This document shows, in pieces, positions 39,550 through 51,900 of a stretch of 64,000 nt of DNA (the stretch's first letter is position 1; the number at the start of each line of letters is the position of its first letter). A program made the translations under genes and the position numbers. Below the pieces are notes generated by a model that saw only the letters and a program-made list of their open reading frames with translations, made no database searches and was not told the DNA's origin. The stretch comes from Plotosus lineatus (taxonomy: Eukaryota > Chordata > Actinopteri > Siluriformes > Plotosidae), in contig CM045733.1 of NCBI GenBank assembly GCA_024760905.1, forward strand, positions 19,409,501 to 19,473,500, in the 5' to 3' direction.

Positions 39550-40690
39550 GCAACCTCTCATTAAGATGCTTTTAATATATTACATAAGTAATATTCCCAT
39601 TGAAGACTTACTTGAATAAATATTTTCTGTGTATGATAGAAAATAGGAAAACCTCATGTAGATTTTTGTCTGCTAGATTATTTAAAATCAGTTTATAACT
39701 GGAATCTGTTTCTGTCTGTGTAAACACAGCCACTTGCTGTAGATTCACTCACAGAGCAGACTGAGACTTGAGATTCCTGCAGTGATGTGCAATGCCCTGA
39801 AATCACAATCCCGTTTACAGTGATGATACCAAATTAAATACTATAGAAAAAAACCCACAATGCTCAAAACGTAACCTCTGTCTCAGACCTATACACTGAG
39901 AATAAGCTTTCACGCAGTTTTTAAACTCTGGGTAAAAAAACTCTTGCACATTCCAGGTTTAAAATTCGCCGTTTTCGACATGCAGGTCACATGGCAGTGT
40001 TTAACAGTTTGCAGACTGAGACTGAGGGATGGAAAGTATTTTCGGAAGATATCAGAGAGGTTTATGTGAATTGCATCTGTGCAGTCTGTTCACTTAATTG
40101 GTACATACGGTATAATTACATAAACGGCAATTAATTTATTACAAACATATATGTTTTTTAATGGATTCCATACTTTGCTTTCACAGAGAAAATTCCATGC
40201 ATGGAAATGAGTAAGAAAAGGGAAATATAAAGACAGAAAACAGATGGGCTGGGAGAAAATAAGGGTAGAAATAGGTGCGGAGAGAAAAGACAGGCACAGA
40301 AAGTGTTTAATTCCTGAATCTAAACACTACAAGCATTGATATAATACACATCAATTTTTCAAATATTTTAGTTTATTGTTTTCTACGAAGAATAATAGAT
40401 CCACCTCATTAAAATAATTAACAACTATTGTTATGTCTATTGTTCTTGCAATGTAAAGGTATGCCTTGTGTTTGAATGCCATCTGTTATCACTGGTGTTT
40501 AGTCTTTGTGAGAGTGGAACGACACACACGCCGGTCTTAGTGGAAAAACAGCTCGTGGAAATATTACTCATAGAGAAAGATGGATTTTTTTTTTTGAGTC
40601 CTCTTTCTGACTTCTGTCCCAGTTTTCATTCCATCATTGTGTTTCTGGAGAATAATTAGACTGATCAGCAGTAGGAACTAATTACCATAG
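39550..40690. other. ucma-phyh intergenic sequence, nothing recognised
   Basis: AT-rich, no repeats with clear ends and no conserved coding blocks. The phyh terminal exon was searched for here without success. Confidence 0.5.
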
Positions 40691-40859
40691 ATTTTGGTGG
40701 ATCAAGATATTAATAACTCGAGGTGCACTCAAAAGCTGCAAGTTGCACCTACAGTCCCACTTGTTTACGTGGTCACTCTCAAATCTGTGACAAGCCAAAA
40801 CCTCGAGGAACAACATGCAAGCAAAGCGCTGCCAAAGAACAGCTCGTCTGCCATGAAAA

Positions 40860-41150
40860 AGCCAGTGAAATTACTAGGTGGATGGTACAGCGCATGTGTC
40901 AACGACCCTACTTTGACACCCAATGTGTTCAACTCCACAGAGTGTTTTCCCAATGTGTTCCTCTCAAGGTTTTTCCTTGGGGCAACTGAGGGAGTTTTTC
41001 CTAGCCACCCTCACCGCAGACTTTCTCATTGGGGATGTGTAACGTTTATAGAGAAATGTTTAATCTCAATAACAAATTTGTTTTACCATGTAAAGCTGCT
41101 TTGCGATGTAAATTGTAAAAACACTATAGAAATAAAACTGAATTTACTTG
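40860..41150 (+). repeat. fish interspersed repeat 3' end
   Basis: GGTTTTTCCTTGGGGCAACT, GAGTTTTTCCTAGCCACC and AAAGCTGCTTTGCGATGTAA, ending ACTATAGAAATAAAACTGAA: the characteristic tail of an abundant fish repeat. Recognised from general familiarity. Confidence 0.6.
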
Positions 41151-41578
41151 TTCATACAGTAAATCGTGCCTGGAACATGATGTTCTGGAACTACATGCAC
41201 CACTTCAGTAAGTAAAGTGTGTGTTGATTGGCCCCTAAAGAAATCATTTTTACACAGGAAACTGCGCTGGGGCACAGAGTGCTCGTGTAAAAGCAGTTTT
41301 AAGAGTGTGTTCAAGAGGTGTTTCTGTGTGGAGTTTGCATGTTCTCACTGTGCTTGAGTGGGCTTCCTCTGTGTACTATGCTCTCATCCCACAGTACATT
41401 ATAAACATTAGGCTTATTGTCTGTTCCAAAGTGACCCTGGGTTGTATGTGCTGCCCTGCGTTGGTCTGGCAAGCTGTTCAGGAAAGGGTGTATCCCGCTT
41501 TCGCCCAGTATCCAATCAGATGGACTCACTGCAACCCCAACAGTAAGATTAGTTTGTTCGGCAAATGTCTGAAGGAGG

Positions 41579-41882
41579 GGTAAAGGTAACAGTTAAGGCC
41601 TTTGGACTTATCTGCGGTTTCCAGAGCACAAAGTGACGAGGAGTACAACTCCTCCTGAATGGAACGCAAGTCCATCACAGGTTACCTTCCCAGTATATTT
41701 TTACTGGTACCCATTTATACTGTTGGGTGAACAGAGGCACACTCGTGGTTAAGACCTTGCCCATGGGTCTTAGCACAGTGTGTGTGTGTGTGTGTGTGTG
41801 TATGGAGGGGGTCTAACTGGGATTTGAACACACAACCTCCTGATCATGAGCGCGGCACCCTAACCACTATGCCACCGGCCCT
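41579..41882 (-). mobile_element. reverse copy of the 22718 SINE family
   Basis: Complement of the 22718-23040 body: CCAGTATATTTTTACTGGTA, GGTTAAGACCTTGCCC, and head end AACCACTATGCCACCGGCC. An internal GT run at 41777-41803. Confidence 0.8.
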
Positions 41883-41899
41883 AGTAGTAGTAGTAGTAG

Positions 41900-43540
41900 T
41901 AGAATATCCTGATTATTCACAATCATTCAGCCCCTCAGCTTATTTTCTGGATACCCATGTGCTCCTCATATGTTCTATAACATGTGGGTGTTACCAGGTT
42001 GGTGTCAAAACTCTCATCTGAAGGATTAACCAAATGCCTGATGTTTGACCTTTGAAGGTCACAGGAAAACATTTCAACTGAATAGTCATATATGGTTTTG
42101 TATTAGTGTTCCACAGGAACGGCATGTCTACGGGTACACCTTTCAAAGTTTAAGCGCTCAAAATCTCACAAACTTAATTCTCGCCCCACAAGACTAAAAA
42201 TAATTGTCTCATTTCAAAGTCCACAGAGAAATTACTATTAGTGTTCATAGTAAATCAGTTTTGGCAGAAGTATTTTAACTCAAAAACCATTCAGCTCAAC
42301 AGCATCCACTGAGCTGGGGTGAATAAGTGTTTTAGTTTATTCTATGGAGAAACATAAAAAGCCAACTGAATCGAGACTCTTATAGTTTATTATTACATAT
42401 AAGCATGACAGAGGCAGGTCGGGTGAGCTCACTGAGCAGAGCATCTTTTTAAACTCATTTAAAATTTGAGTGAACATAAAAACATGAAAAACAATAAAAG
42501 AAAAATAACAAAAGATTTTTTTTATACATTAGAAGTAATTAAATTTCCCTGTTCCATCACCAGACTCATGCACACTTCATGACGGCATCTTTTAAAACTT
42601 GTATAAAGTCTGAATAAAGTGTGTTTTAGCTTTTAAAATGTGCTACCATGTTACACAGCTTTCTTCTTCATTTTCTTTTGGAGAGGGGTTTGTTTAAAAT
42701 CTTAGGATTTTAAATCAGTCAACATGGCAATCCATGAATATTTGTATGTACTGTATGTCAGCTGTTTTGATTCAAACATTATCCACTTGGGATAATATCT
42801 ATTATCCCAAGTAAGACTGCGACATTCCCGTATGGCGCATTAAGCTTTGAAATTTTACGGCTGATTGGTTTATTCCTTACATTTATTTTCGCACCGTTGT
42901 GACAAAATAGTTATCACAAAGGACTTTAGTGCATAGTATAAATTATAATTTTAACTACAAATAAAACTTCTCAATTCTGTACTCTGCATTCAAACAGAAA
43001 CTATTTATAACAAATAACATCTGGCTCTGATCTGACTGCATTCTGGTTTACTGTGCAGTTGATATGCCCTGTCTGGTTAAAGAAGGCACAAAATGTTAAC
43101 CTTGCATGTTAAAAGTTTTTAGATGCACATTAACTGTGATTATACACATAAAATGTGTGTGCATTCGCTCTTCATTGACCGAACTCTTTTTTTCTTCTCC
43201 AAATTAGAAAATTGATTCAAATATGATCAAAGCTAATTATTGTACTACATACCTGTGTCCTACACTATTACCCCAACATGTCCGGTAGGTAACTTTATTG
43301 CGTACATCCTAGCATCCAATAAATTGCACACCGATTAGTGTTGTCGATAATTCCTCTGGGTGTCTGTTTCTGTTGTGATGTACAGACACTGGAGATGAAA
43401 ATAAGTATCACAGTGATGTCCTGTGTCCTTGGACTAGGCGTCCCCTCAGTGCCCAGGAGTCCTGTAAGTACAAAATAATACAAGATGCATAAATAAAGCA
43501 ATACACATTCAGGCCATGGTGAGATGACCAGGACAGAACA
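41900..43540. other. unassigned, expected home of the phyh last exon
   Basis: Low-complexity AT-rich sequence. No WMFRARLV-like peptide is visible in any - strand frame. Confidence 0.45.
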
Positions 43541-43550
43541 GGAGACCAAC

Positions 43551-43685
43551 CTGGAAGGAAAGAGTGACATCACTCCCCAATCTTTTGTAAGCAAGTTCTT
43601 CCACCTCCTTACTGATATTCTCCTGTGTTGTTCCTTCCACCGTGATGTAGTGACAATCAGCACTCGCATAATGACAGGAGATGGC
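43551..43685 (-). CDS. phyh: phyh exon 7 (penultimate expected)
   Basis: 45 codons after [43 protein letters not shown] and SDVTLSFQ. Human has exactly 45 codons here. Donor CAG|GTTGGT. Reading through gives a stop after 14 unrelated residues. Confidence 0.93.
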
Positions 43686-45926
43686 CTTAAAGAAGCGCAC
43701 AGCATATGCGTTTCATTGATTACAGTGTGAAATTATGTTGTAACAGTGTGTAGATTAAAAAAATAATGAATAATTATATTCTTTTCAAAAACACTTTATA
43801 TAAAAAAAGAAGGCTCGGCAAATTTGCCTCACTGAGGGGAAATAGTTTTACTCAGAGTAAAGTAGGTAGCATGGTGATGCAGGCATGTACACCACTATAT
43901 AAATACAGTGAGCCCTCGCTACTTTGTGCTTCAGTTTCTGCGGCTTTGGTGTATCGTGGAATTTTCAAAAATATTCATCAAAAATTGAAAAATAGGAAAA
44001 AAGTTAAGGAAAATGCCACAAAACAAGGCCAATTATGCCAAAAACCCCAAACAAACAAAAAAAAAACCCATCCCAATAAAACTACTTAGATTTTTATATG
44101 AAGTGCGCATGTGTGTGCGTGCGTGCGCGTGAGCCTGTATGTGTGTGTGTGTGTGTCTGTGTGTGTATTTATATTTTATTTACATCTTATGCATTATTTT
44201 TGAATGTTTAATTGTTATTATATGCATTTACAGGTCCTTCTCAAAAAATTAGCACATTGTGATAAAGTTCATTATTTTCTGTAATGTACTGATAAACATT
44301 AAACTTTCATATATTTTAGATTCATTGCACACCAACTGAAATATTTCAGGTCTTTTGTTGTTTTAATACTGATGATTTTGGCATGAAAACCCAAAATTCC
44401 TATCTCAAAAAATTAGAATATCATGTTCAGGTAGTCTAAACGAGCTATTAACCGAATCATCTGAATCAACCAATTAACTCTAAACACCTGCAAAAGATTC
44501 CTGAGGCTTTTAAAAACTCCCAGCCTGGTTCATTACTCAAAACCGCAATCATGGGTAAGACTGCCGACCTGACTGCTGTCCAGAACACCAGACCCAACAC
44601 TGTGGATGAGCTTAAGGCCGCTATCGAAGCATCCTGGGCCTCCATAACACCTCAGCAGTGCTACAGACTGGTTGCCTCCATGCCACGCCGCATGGAAGCA
44701 GTCATTTCTGCAAAAGGATTCCCGACCAAGTATCGAGGGAACATAATTATTTGAAGGTTGATTTTTTTTTTTTTTGTCTTAAAAACACTTTTTTATTGGT
44801 TGGATGAAATATGCTAATTTTTTGAGATAGGGGTTTTTGGTTTTTCTTTACTTTTCTGCCAAAATGATCAATATTAAAACAATAAAAGGCTTGAACTATT
44901 TCAGTTGTGTGTAATGAATCTAAAATATATGAAAGTCTAATGTTTATTAGAGTTTTATTACAGAAAATAATGAACTTTGTCATAATATGCTAATTTTTTG
45001 AGAAGGACCTGTATACATTGAATATGTATTTATTGATATTATATACACATCTACATGTACGTATATATCAGTCAGGGGGGGGGGAGTCGATCCTACTTCG
45101 TGGAAATCTGTGGTCACAGGGGGGGGTCCGCATTAACCGTGAAAAGTGAGGGATCCCTGTACGTCTAAATCATCTCTGCTTGAAGGAAGTGTTGGGCAAA
45201 GCAACAAATTTTACAATCAGACCTTTTTTTCCATGTTTTTTAACATTAAAGAGGACATTGATAACCCTACTAACACTTAATGAATTATTTGCTGAGCCGC
45301 TTTATCCTCCTAGGTTTCCCTACTGGGGAGGGTAGAGCCTATCTCAGCCAAAAGGGGGGGGGGCGAAGGCAGGATACACCCTGAACAGCTCACCACACCA
45401 TCAGAGGAACAGCACAAACAACCATTCTCACACACAATGTAAACAGCCAATTGGCCTAAAGTGGATGTCTTTTAGTAGTGGGATGAAACTGGAGCACCCT
45501 GACAAATCCCAAGCAAGCATTGGGAATCCACACACAAATGTCCTCATTGGACCCTCAACAACGAACCCAGGACCTTCTTACTGTGAGTATAACCACTCTG
45601 CCAACGGGCCGCCCTCAAGTCGACTTTCATTAAAAAGGTTAATTAAAATGGCATATTCAGAACTGGGATACTTGTGTTGGGTATAAAGCTTTTTCGTATA
45701 AAGACTGTATGAGTTATGTTTTAACTTGTGCCTTATGGATATACACAGAATTAGCAACCAATGTACTATATTTCCACTGGGAAACAGCCCTGTCTTAAAA
45801 GGTCTGAAGACATGCTGAGCAGCTTGCAAGCTCAAATAAGCATGTGATCACACAATATATGATGGACGTGAGACAAAACAATCTATGAATAGTTGAACAG
45901 TGCCATTTTTATGATACTACTACTAC

Positions 45927-45958
<32 letters not shown>

Positions 45959-48900
45959 TGTGTGTTTCACATTCCCAAGGTCAATATTTTGTACATTTAC
46001 TCTTGCCCCTGGATATACAATGGGAAGTAAACTAAAATGGGACATGAAGAGTATCAGGTTTAATCCAAGATCTGTTTTTACCTTTCGAAAGCCCTGTGTT
46101 TGATTCATTCCTGAGCCGTGGATAAGCAAAGGATGAAAAAACACCGTGTCTCCTTTTTCCATTTCCAAATGCACTCTGGGATGATTGTGGTTGTAATTTC
46201 TAATGCCATGGTACATCTTGTTCACCCCACCCTGGACAGAGAGTAAAGAGAGGAGTATTGTGTGTTCATATTCTTATCTTTATTTACACACATACACTTT
46301 AAAGACAAATAAATGAGTGAATTTGGGACTTTGGTTTTAACGCTTTTAACCTTTTGTACTTTGTCCTTTCACTGGTACAAACATAGTGTTGTGAGCTACC
46401 TGTAGAAGACATAATGCCATGGACTATACTGCCACTTAACACTCTATTTTTACTAAGATTAATGTACTGGAGATCTTGGCTTTGTTTGGATGCACTTATC
46501 TCCTTTCCTGCAGGCCGACAAACATACCGTGGTCAAAAAATATCCATGTGATGGACAAGTGACTGTTTCCTGCCATGGACTTACAATTTAAAAAATCTTT
46601 TAATCTTTAAAAGTAGGATAATGACTTGACTTACTTTCGACTAGAATTGTATCTCATTCACTCATTTTCTGAACCACTTAGTCCTCCTACTAGGCCATCA
46701 GGAAACATCTTTATTAAAGGTAAAGTAAATGGTATGTTGATGCAATGGCATGTTGACCCTAAACAGCTCACCAGGCCATCACAGGGAGATAAACAGAACC
46801 AATCACATTCACATCTGCACCTAGGGGTAATTTGGAACAATCAATTAGCCTAATGTGTACATCTTTGGACTGTAGAAGGAAACTGGAGTACCTGGAGGAA
46901 ACCCATGCAGGTATGGTGATCCAGAACTGCCCTGCTGTGAGGTTGACATGCTAAGCACTTTTCCACTGCGTTATGTAAGTTATACAATATGCAGTTTATT
47001 ATGAGTTACTCATAGTTCAATACTATTCATTCTTATAGAGCGATTGCGAGCCTCGTCTCTTTCTCTCACCTCCCACTCTGGGTAGTCATGCTCAAGCAGG
47101 GTGCCTTTGTGGGTGCCGGGCAGCACTACCAGACAACCATTCTGGCGATTTACATTCTCCATCGCTGTCCAGGAACACACTATGCGATCAGCTGGTCGAA
47201 ATGGGAAGTAGTGTAGGTCTTGATGCATGGGGTGGCGGGATGTCTTCTTTCCTAAGATAGAGCATGCAATGCTTCACACTAGAGCCTCAAGGTTTCATCT
47301 CTTTCCAAAGACTGTTATGCATATTAATACAGAATGTGTGTAAGTCACCTGAATCAGGGGGTTTGTTGATGAGCATAGTGTGCATAGCCATGATGTTAGG
47401 GCCCGTGAAACACTCAACATACTTCAGAATCTGTTATAAATACAAGCCAAATTTGTAACAATGACTAAATTCTCTTTCATCGACAAATTTAATAATAAAA
47501 AAAAAAAAACAAGGCCATAGTCAGTCACAGTACATTGATCGCTTGCTACTTCGTGCTTCAATTCACGCGGCTTCAGTGCATCGCAGTTTTTTTTTTTTAA
47601 TATTCGCAAATTTAAAAAATAAGAAAATTAAGGAAGAATGGGGAAAAAATTCAGGAAAATGCTGCAAAACAAGCCAATTATGCAAAAAAAAAAAAAAAAC
47701 CAAATAAACAAAAACCAACCCAAACCCCCCCCCATCAAAACTACTGTACTTACGTTTTTATGTGAGGTGCGCATCTGTATGTGTGTGTATTTATATTTTA
47801 TTTACATCTTATGCACTATTTTTGAATGTTTAATTGTTATTATAAGCATTTATAGCATTGAATATGTATTTATTGATATTATGTACACATATGCATGTCC
47901 CCCAGTGCAGCTAACTGGGTTATCAAAGGCCAGCCATGTCGCTCACTGTCTATGGTGAGAGGTTCATGTAAAAGAACTATTGCTGACTTTCGTAAAGAGT
48001 AGCTGCAAAGCTGTCGGCGTGTTTCTGTCCCTTGCTAAAGGGTTGTGTCAGGAAGTGCATCCAACGTGAAAACCTATACCAAATCAACTGTGCGAATCAG
48101 ATGATTCGCAGTGGCGACCCCTGAAAAAAGGGAAAAAGCCAAAAGAAGAAGAAGACATACACACATACATGTACGTATATGTCAGTCAGGGGGGGGATTG
48201 ATCCTACTTCGAGGAATTCGGCGATTGGGGGGGGGGGGGGGGTCTCGGTCCCAATTAACCGCGGAAAGTGAGGAATCGCTGTAATTGTACATGTGCAAAC
48301 CTGAGGCAATGTGCAATAGCGGAACAGCTCTGGGTCCTCTTGGAAGTCCTGAACTTTAGTCACAGCCTTCTCCCCATCGACAAACTCAGACTTGGCGATG
48401 GAAACATCTTTCATTACCACCAAGCCAGGAATCTTCACATCTCTCCTACAAATATTCTCAAACTCTGTCCTGAAAGTGTAGTGACACATTCATTCATTAA
48501 ATATTGTTGTGTAACAAGGTCAGGCATTTGCATAAAATGGGTGTGGGTCATTACCACACACACTAGGGCAGGGGTGGTGAACACGAGGCTCTTGATCAAT
48601 AAGAATGTGGCTCTTTGCCTCTTATCATCTTTCTATATACTCTGGCTCTTTGCCTCTTTTCATGTTTTTTTTTTTAATCTTAAAACACACTTCAATCCTT
48701 CAGAGGTTATTAAAAACAAATAATAAATAATATTTTAAAATAATTTTGACAGGTTGGGTGTTTTTTTGTGCCACGTCTGTAACATCAGTGACCGCCAATC
48801 ATCTGAGTGGATGACGTCTAATGCTGGGAAATTAAGTAAACATTTTCTTTGCATGCAGGCTTACCCTCTTTGTAAAAATCACAAAATACAAAGCTAAACA

Positions 48901-51900
48901 AAAATATGAAGATGAACACAGGATATTTCTGGGAGGATGCTTACTTTTTAATTGAACGGAATGGCAAATCGCTCTGTTTATTATGCAGTACCACGATATC
49001 ACATTTCAAGGATTCAAATCTTCAGCGTCATTTTAGCAACTCCATGCTAATATTGACACGGAATTCCCCAAAGGTAAAAAACACCTGACTCAACATGATT
49101 GTGAGTATATATCAATATTCATCATTTTATATTATACAAGCCATATCTATGTATCTGAAGTGTGTTCAGTAGTTTCTGTGTGTCAGAGCAAGGGAGAAAG
49201 AGAGAGACGTGCCTGTGTGTGTGTGTGTGTGTGCGCGCGTGTCTTGGCAGGTCAGCACGTGGTGTGGCTCTTTAACTCTCACAGTTAAAACGTTTGGCTC
49301 TTTGTGTCTAACTTGTTCGCCACCCCTGCACTAGGGCCTACACATTAAAACTGAAGGAAAATGTGTGTATGTACACTTTTGAAAAATTAAATACCCTAAG
49401 AAGCGCTCATTAACAATTGAGCATGATCTTTGTCAGTATGGCCAAGGCCTGTTCCACTAAGCCAAATATACTGATGATGATGATGATCAGGAGGAGGAAA
49501 CAGAGCAAAGTCATTAAATAAGTTCCAGATTAAATAAAATATTCATTTTATACAGTTTATTTATTTATGTGTAATGTATTTGCATAATCTCTCTTCCTAA
49601 CTCTACTACAGCTTTCATAGATTTTTATTATTTATCTCTGTTATACTCATGTTACGTCATAACAGCCCTAACTGGAGGAGGGAGGGCACCCAAATATTTT
49701 ATTCTCAATTTGCAATGATCACTGATTTCCCAAAAGTTCTGGTGCAACAAGAACTACATCCATGTAGAGACAAATGGTTGAAACTTTGTTTCCTTTAACT
49801 CCCAGCAGGAGCATATGGTCCTCTATCAAAAAATGATAATAACTACTAGGCACATTGTACTCAGTGCTGCTGCCGATCAGAATGTGCTCTATACTTGTTG
49901 TGGTATGGCCTGATGCAACACAGCTTAGTCCCACGTGCCTTGAGTGAGATGACCTTGAGTGTGTTGTTCACGAATTTGTAAGAGTGTTATTATTATGTTA
50001 TTCTTATGTGTTATTATAATTTTGTTGAAGAAATGTGTTTGGGGTGTTTCCTTAGGCCTTTTTGATTAGGAAAAACTAGTGATCATTTTTTTTAACTGCA
50101 AAAAATAATTCTGGCGTTAAAGGGTTAAATCTGATGTAAAGTTTGTAACTGTTTAGTTGTACACACAATGTCTTACTGATTGAAATTGTCATTGCACCCT
50201 GATAACGATCAATCAAAGAGATCTAACAAATAAACCAACCCCTGGAAAGTATTTATATTTAAAAAAAGAGCAGAGCTGGAGCCTATCATGCGTTGTGTAC
50301 ACTGAATCATCCAGAAATTTAACACCACCTGGATGGGACGCTATTTCATAGCAGCGCATGTTACTTTCCCCGCATCTTTTGAATTTTCTTTTTTCTTCTT
50401 TTCCTTTCGGCTGCTCCCTTCATGGTTCACCACAGCAAATCGTGTCTCCATTTCTCCATATCCTCTGTATCTTCTTATCTTGCACCAACTACATTCATGT
50501 CTTCCTTCACCACATCCATAAATCTTCTCTTTGGTCTTCCTCTAGGCCTTCTACCTAGCAGTTCCAACCCCAGCATCCTACTACCAATATACTTACTATC
50601 TCTCCTCTGTATATGTCCAAACAAACTCAATCTAGCCTCTCTGACTTTGTCTCCAAAACCTCTAACTTGGGCTGTCCCTCTGATGAACACATTCCTGATC
50701 CTACCCATCCTCGTTACTACCAAAGAGAACCTCAACATTTTCATCTCTGCTACCTCCAGCTCTGCCTCCTGTCTTTTCCTCAGCGCCACTGTTTCTAAAC
50801 CATACAACATCGCTGGCCTCATCACCATCTTGTACACTTTTCCTTACCTTCTTGCCGATACCCTCCTATCACACATCACACCGGACACTTTTCTCCAGCC
50901 ATTCCAACCTGCCTGTACATGCTTTGAGCCTAAGTACTTAAAATCCTCCACCTTCTTTATCTCTGCTCCCTGTAACCTCACTGTTCCTCTTGGGTCCTTG
51001 TTGTTCATACACACACATTCTGCCTTACTGAGGCTAACCTTCATTCCTCTCCTTTCCAGGGCATACCGCCACCTCTCTAAATTTTCATGCACTTGTTCTC
51101 TGCTCTCACTGCAGATCACAGTGTCATCTGCAAACATCATAGTCCATGGAGATTCTTGTCCAACCTTAGCTTTCAGCCTGTTCATCACCAAACAAGAAAT
51201 GAAATGAAACAAGAACGGGCTCAGCTGACCCTTGATGCAGTCCTACCTCCACCTTGAACTCCTGTCACGCCGACAGCACACCTCACCACTGTCTTACATC
51301 GAGCTTCCACTATTCTTTCTTATAACTTCATCATATGGCTAATCAACTTTATCCCGCCGTAGTTGCCACAACTCTGCATGTCTCCCTTGTTCTTAAAAAT
51401 GGCCACCAGCACACTTCTCCATTCCTCCGGCATCTGCTCACTATCTAAGACCTTGTTGAATGTTCTTGTCGGAAAATCTACTGCCACCTCTCCGAGACAC
51501 TTCCATACCTCCACAGGTATGTCATCAGGACCAACTGCCTTTCCACTCTTCAATGCCCTTCTCACTTCACCCTTACTGATCTTTGCTACATCCTGCACCT
51601 CTTCTACTCTTTTCTCTCTCTCATTTTCCTCATTCATCAGCTCTTCAAAGTACTCTTTCCATCTTCCCAGCACACTTCTGTCATCAGTCAATACACTTCC
51701 CTCTCTGTTCTTAATCACTCTAACTTGCTGCACGTCCTTCCCATCTCTATTTCTCTCCTGTGCCAACCTGTATAAATCATTTTCTCCCTCCTTACTGTCC
51801 AGTCGAGCATACAATTCATCATACGCTGTTTGGCCTTTGACACCGCTACCTTCACCTTATGCTGTGTATCCCTGTACTCCTATTTACTTCTTTGTCCTCT

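Larger units (their letters stand above)
43906..45159. mobile_element. TA-flanked DNA element carrying an inserted Tc1 (copy F1)
   Basis: Ends CAGTGAGCCCTCGCTACTTT and, in complement, CAGGGATCCCTCACTTTTCA, between TA dinucleotides. It lacks a transposase. A Tc1 element at 44231-45011 interrupts it. Its sister copy is at 47528-48281. Lies in a phyh intron. Confidence 0.8.
48573..49329 (+). mobile_element. hAT-type transposon derivative
   Basis: Ends CAGGGGTGGTGAACACGAGG and, in complement, CAGGGGTGGCGAACAAGTTA, flanked by a perfect 8-bp duplication CACTAGGG (48565-48572 and 49330-49337), the hAT signature. Contains a BED-type zinc-finger fragment. Lies in phyh intron 2. Confidence 0.9.

Noticed and set aside
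43295..43420. phyh last exon starting Asp-Ile at 43420
   Set aside because: The acceptor and phase are possible, but nothing after the first two residues resembles the conserved C terminus.
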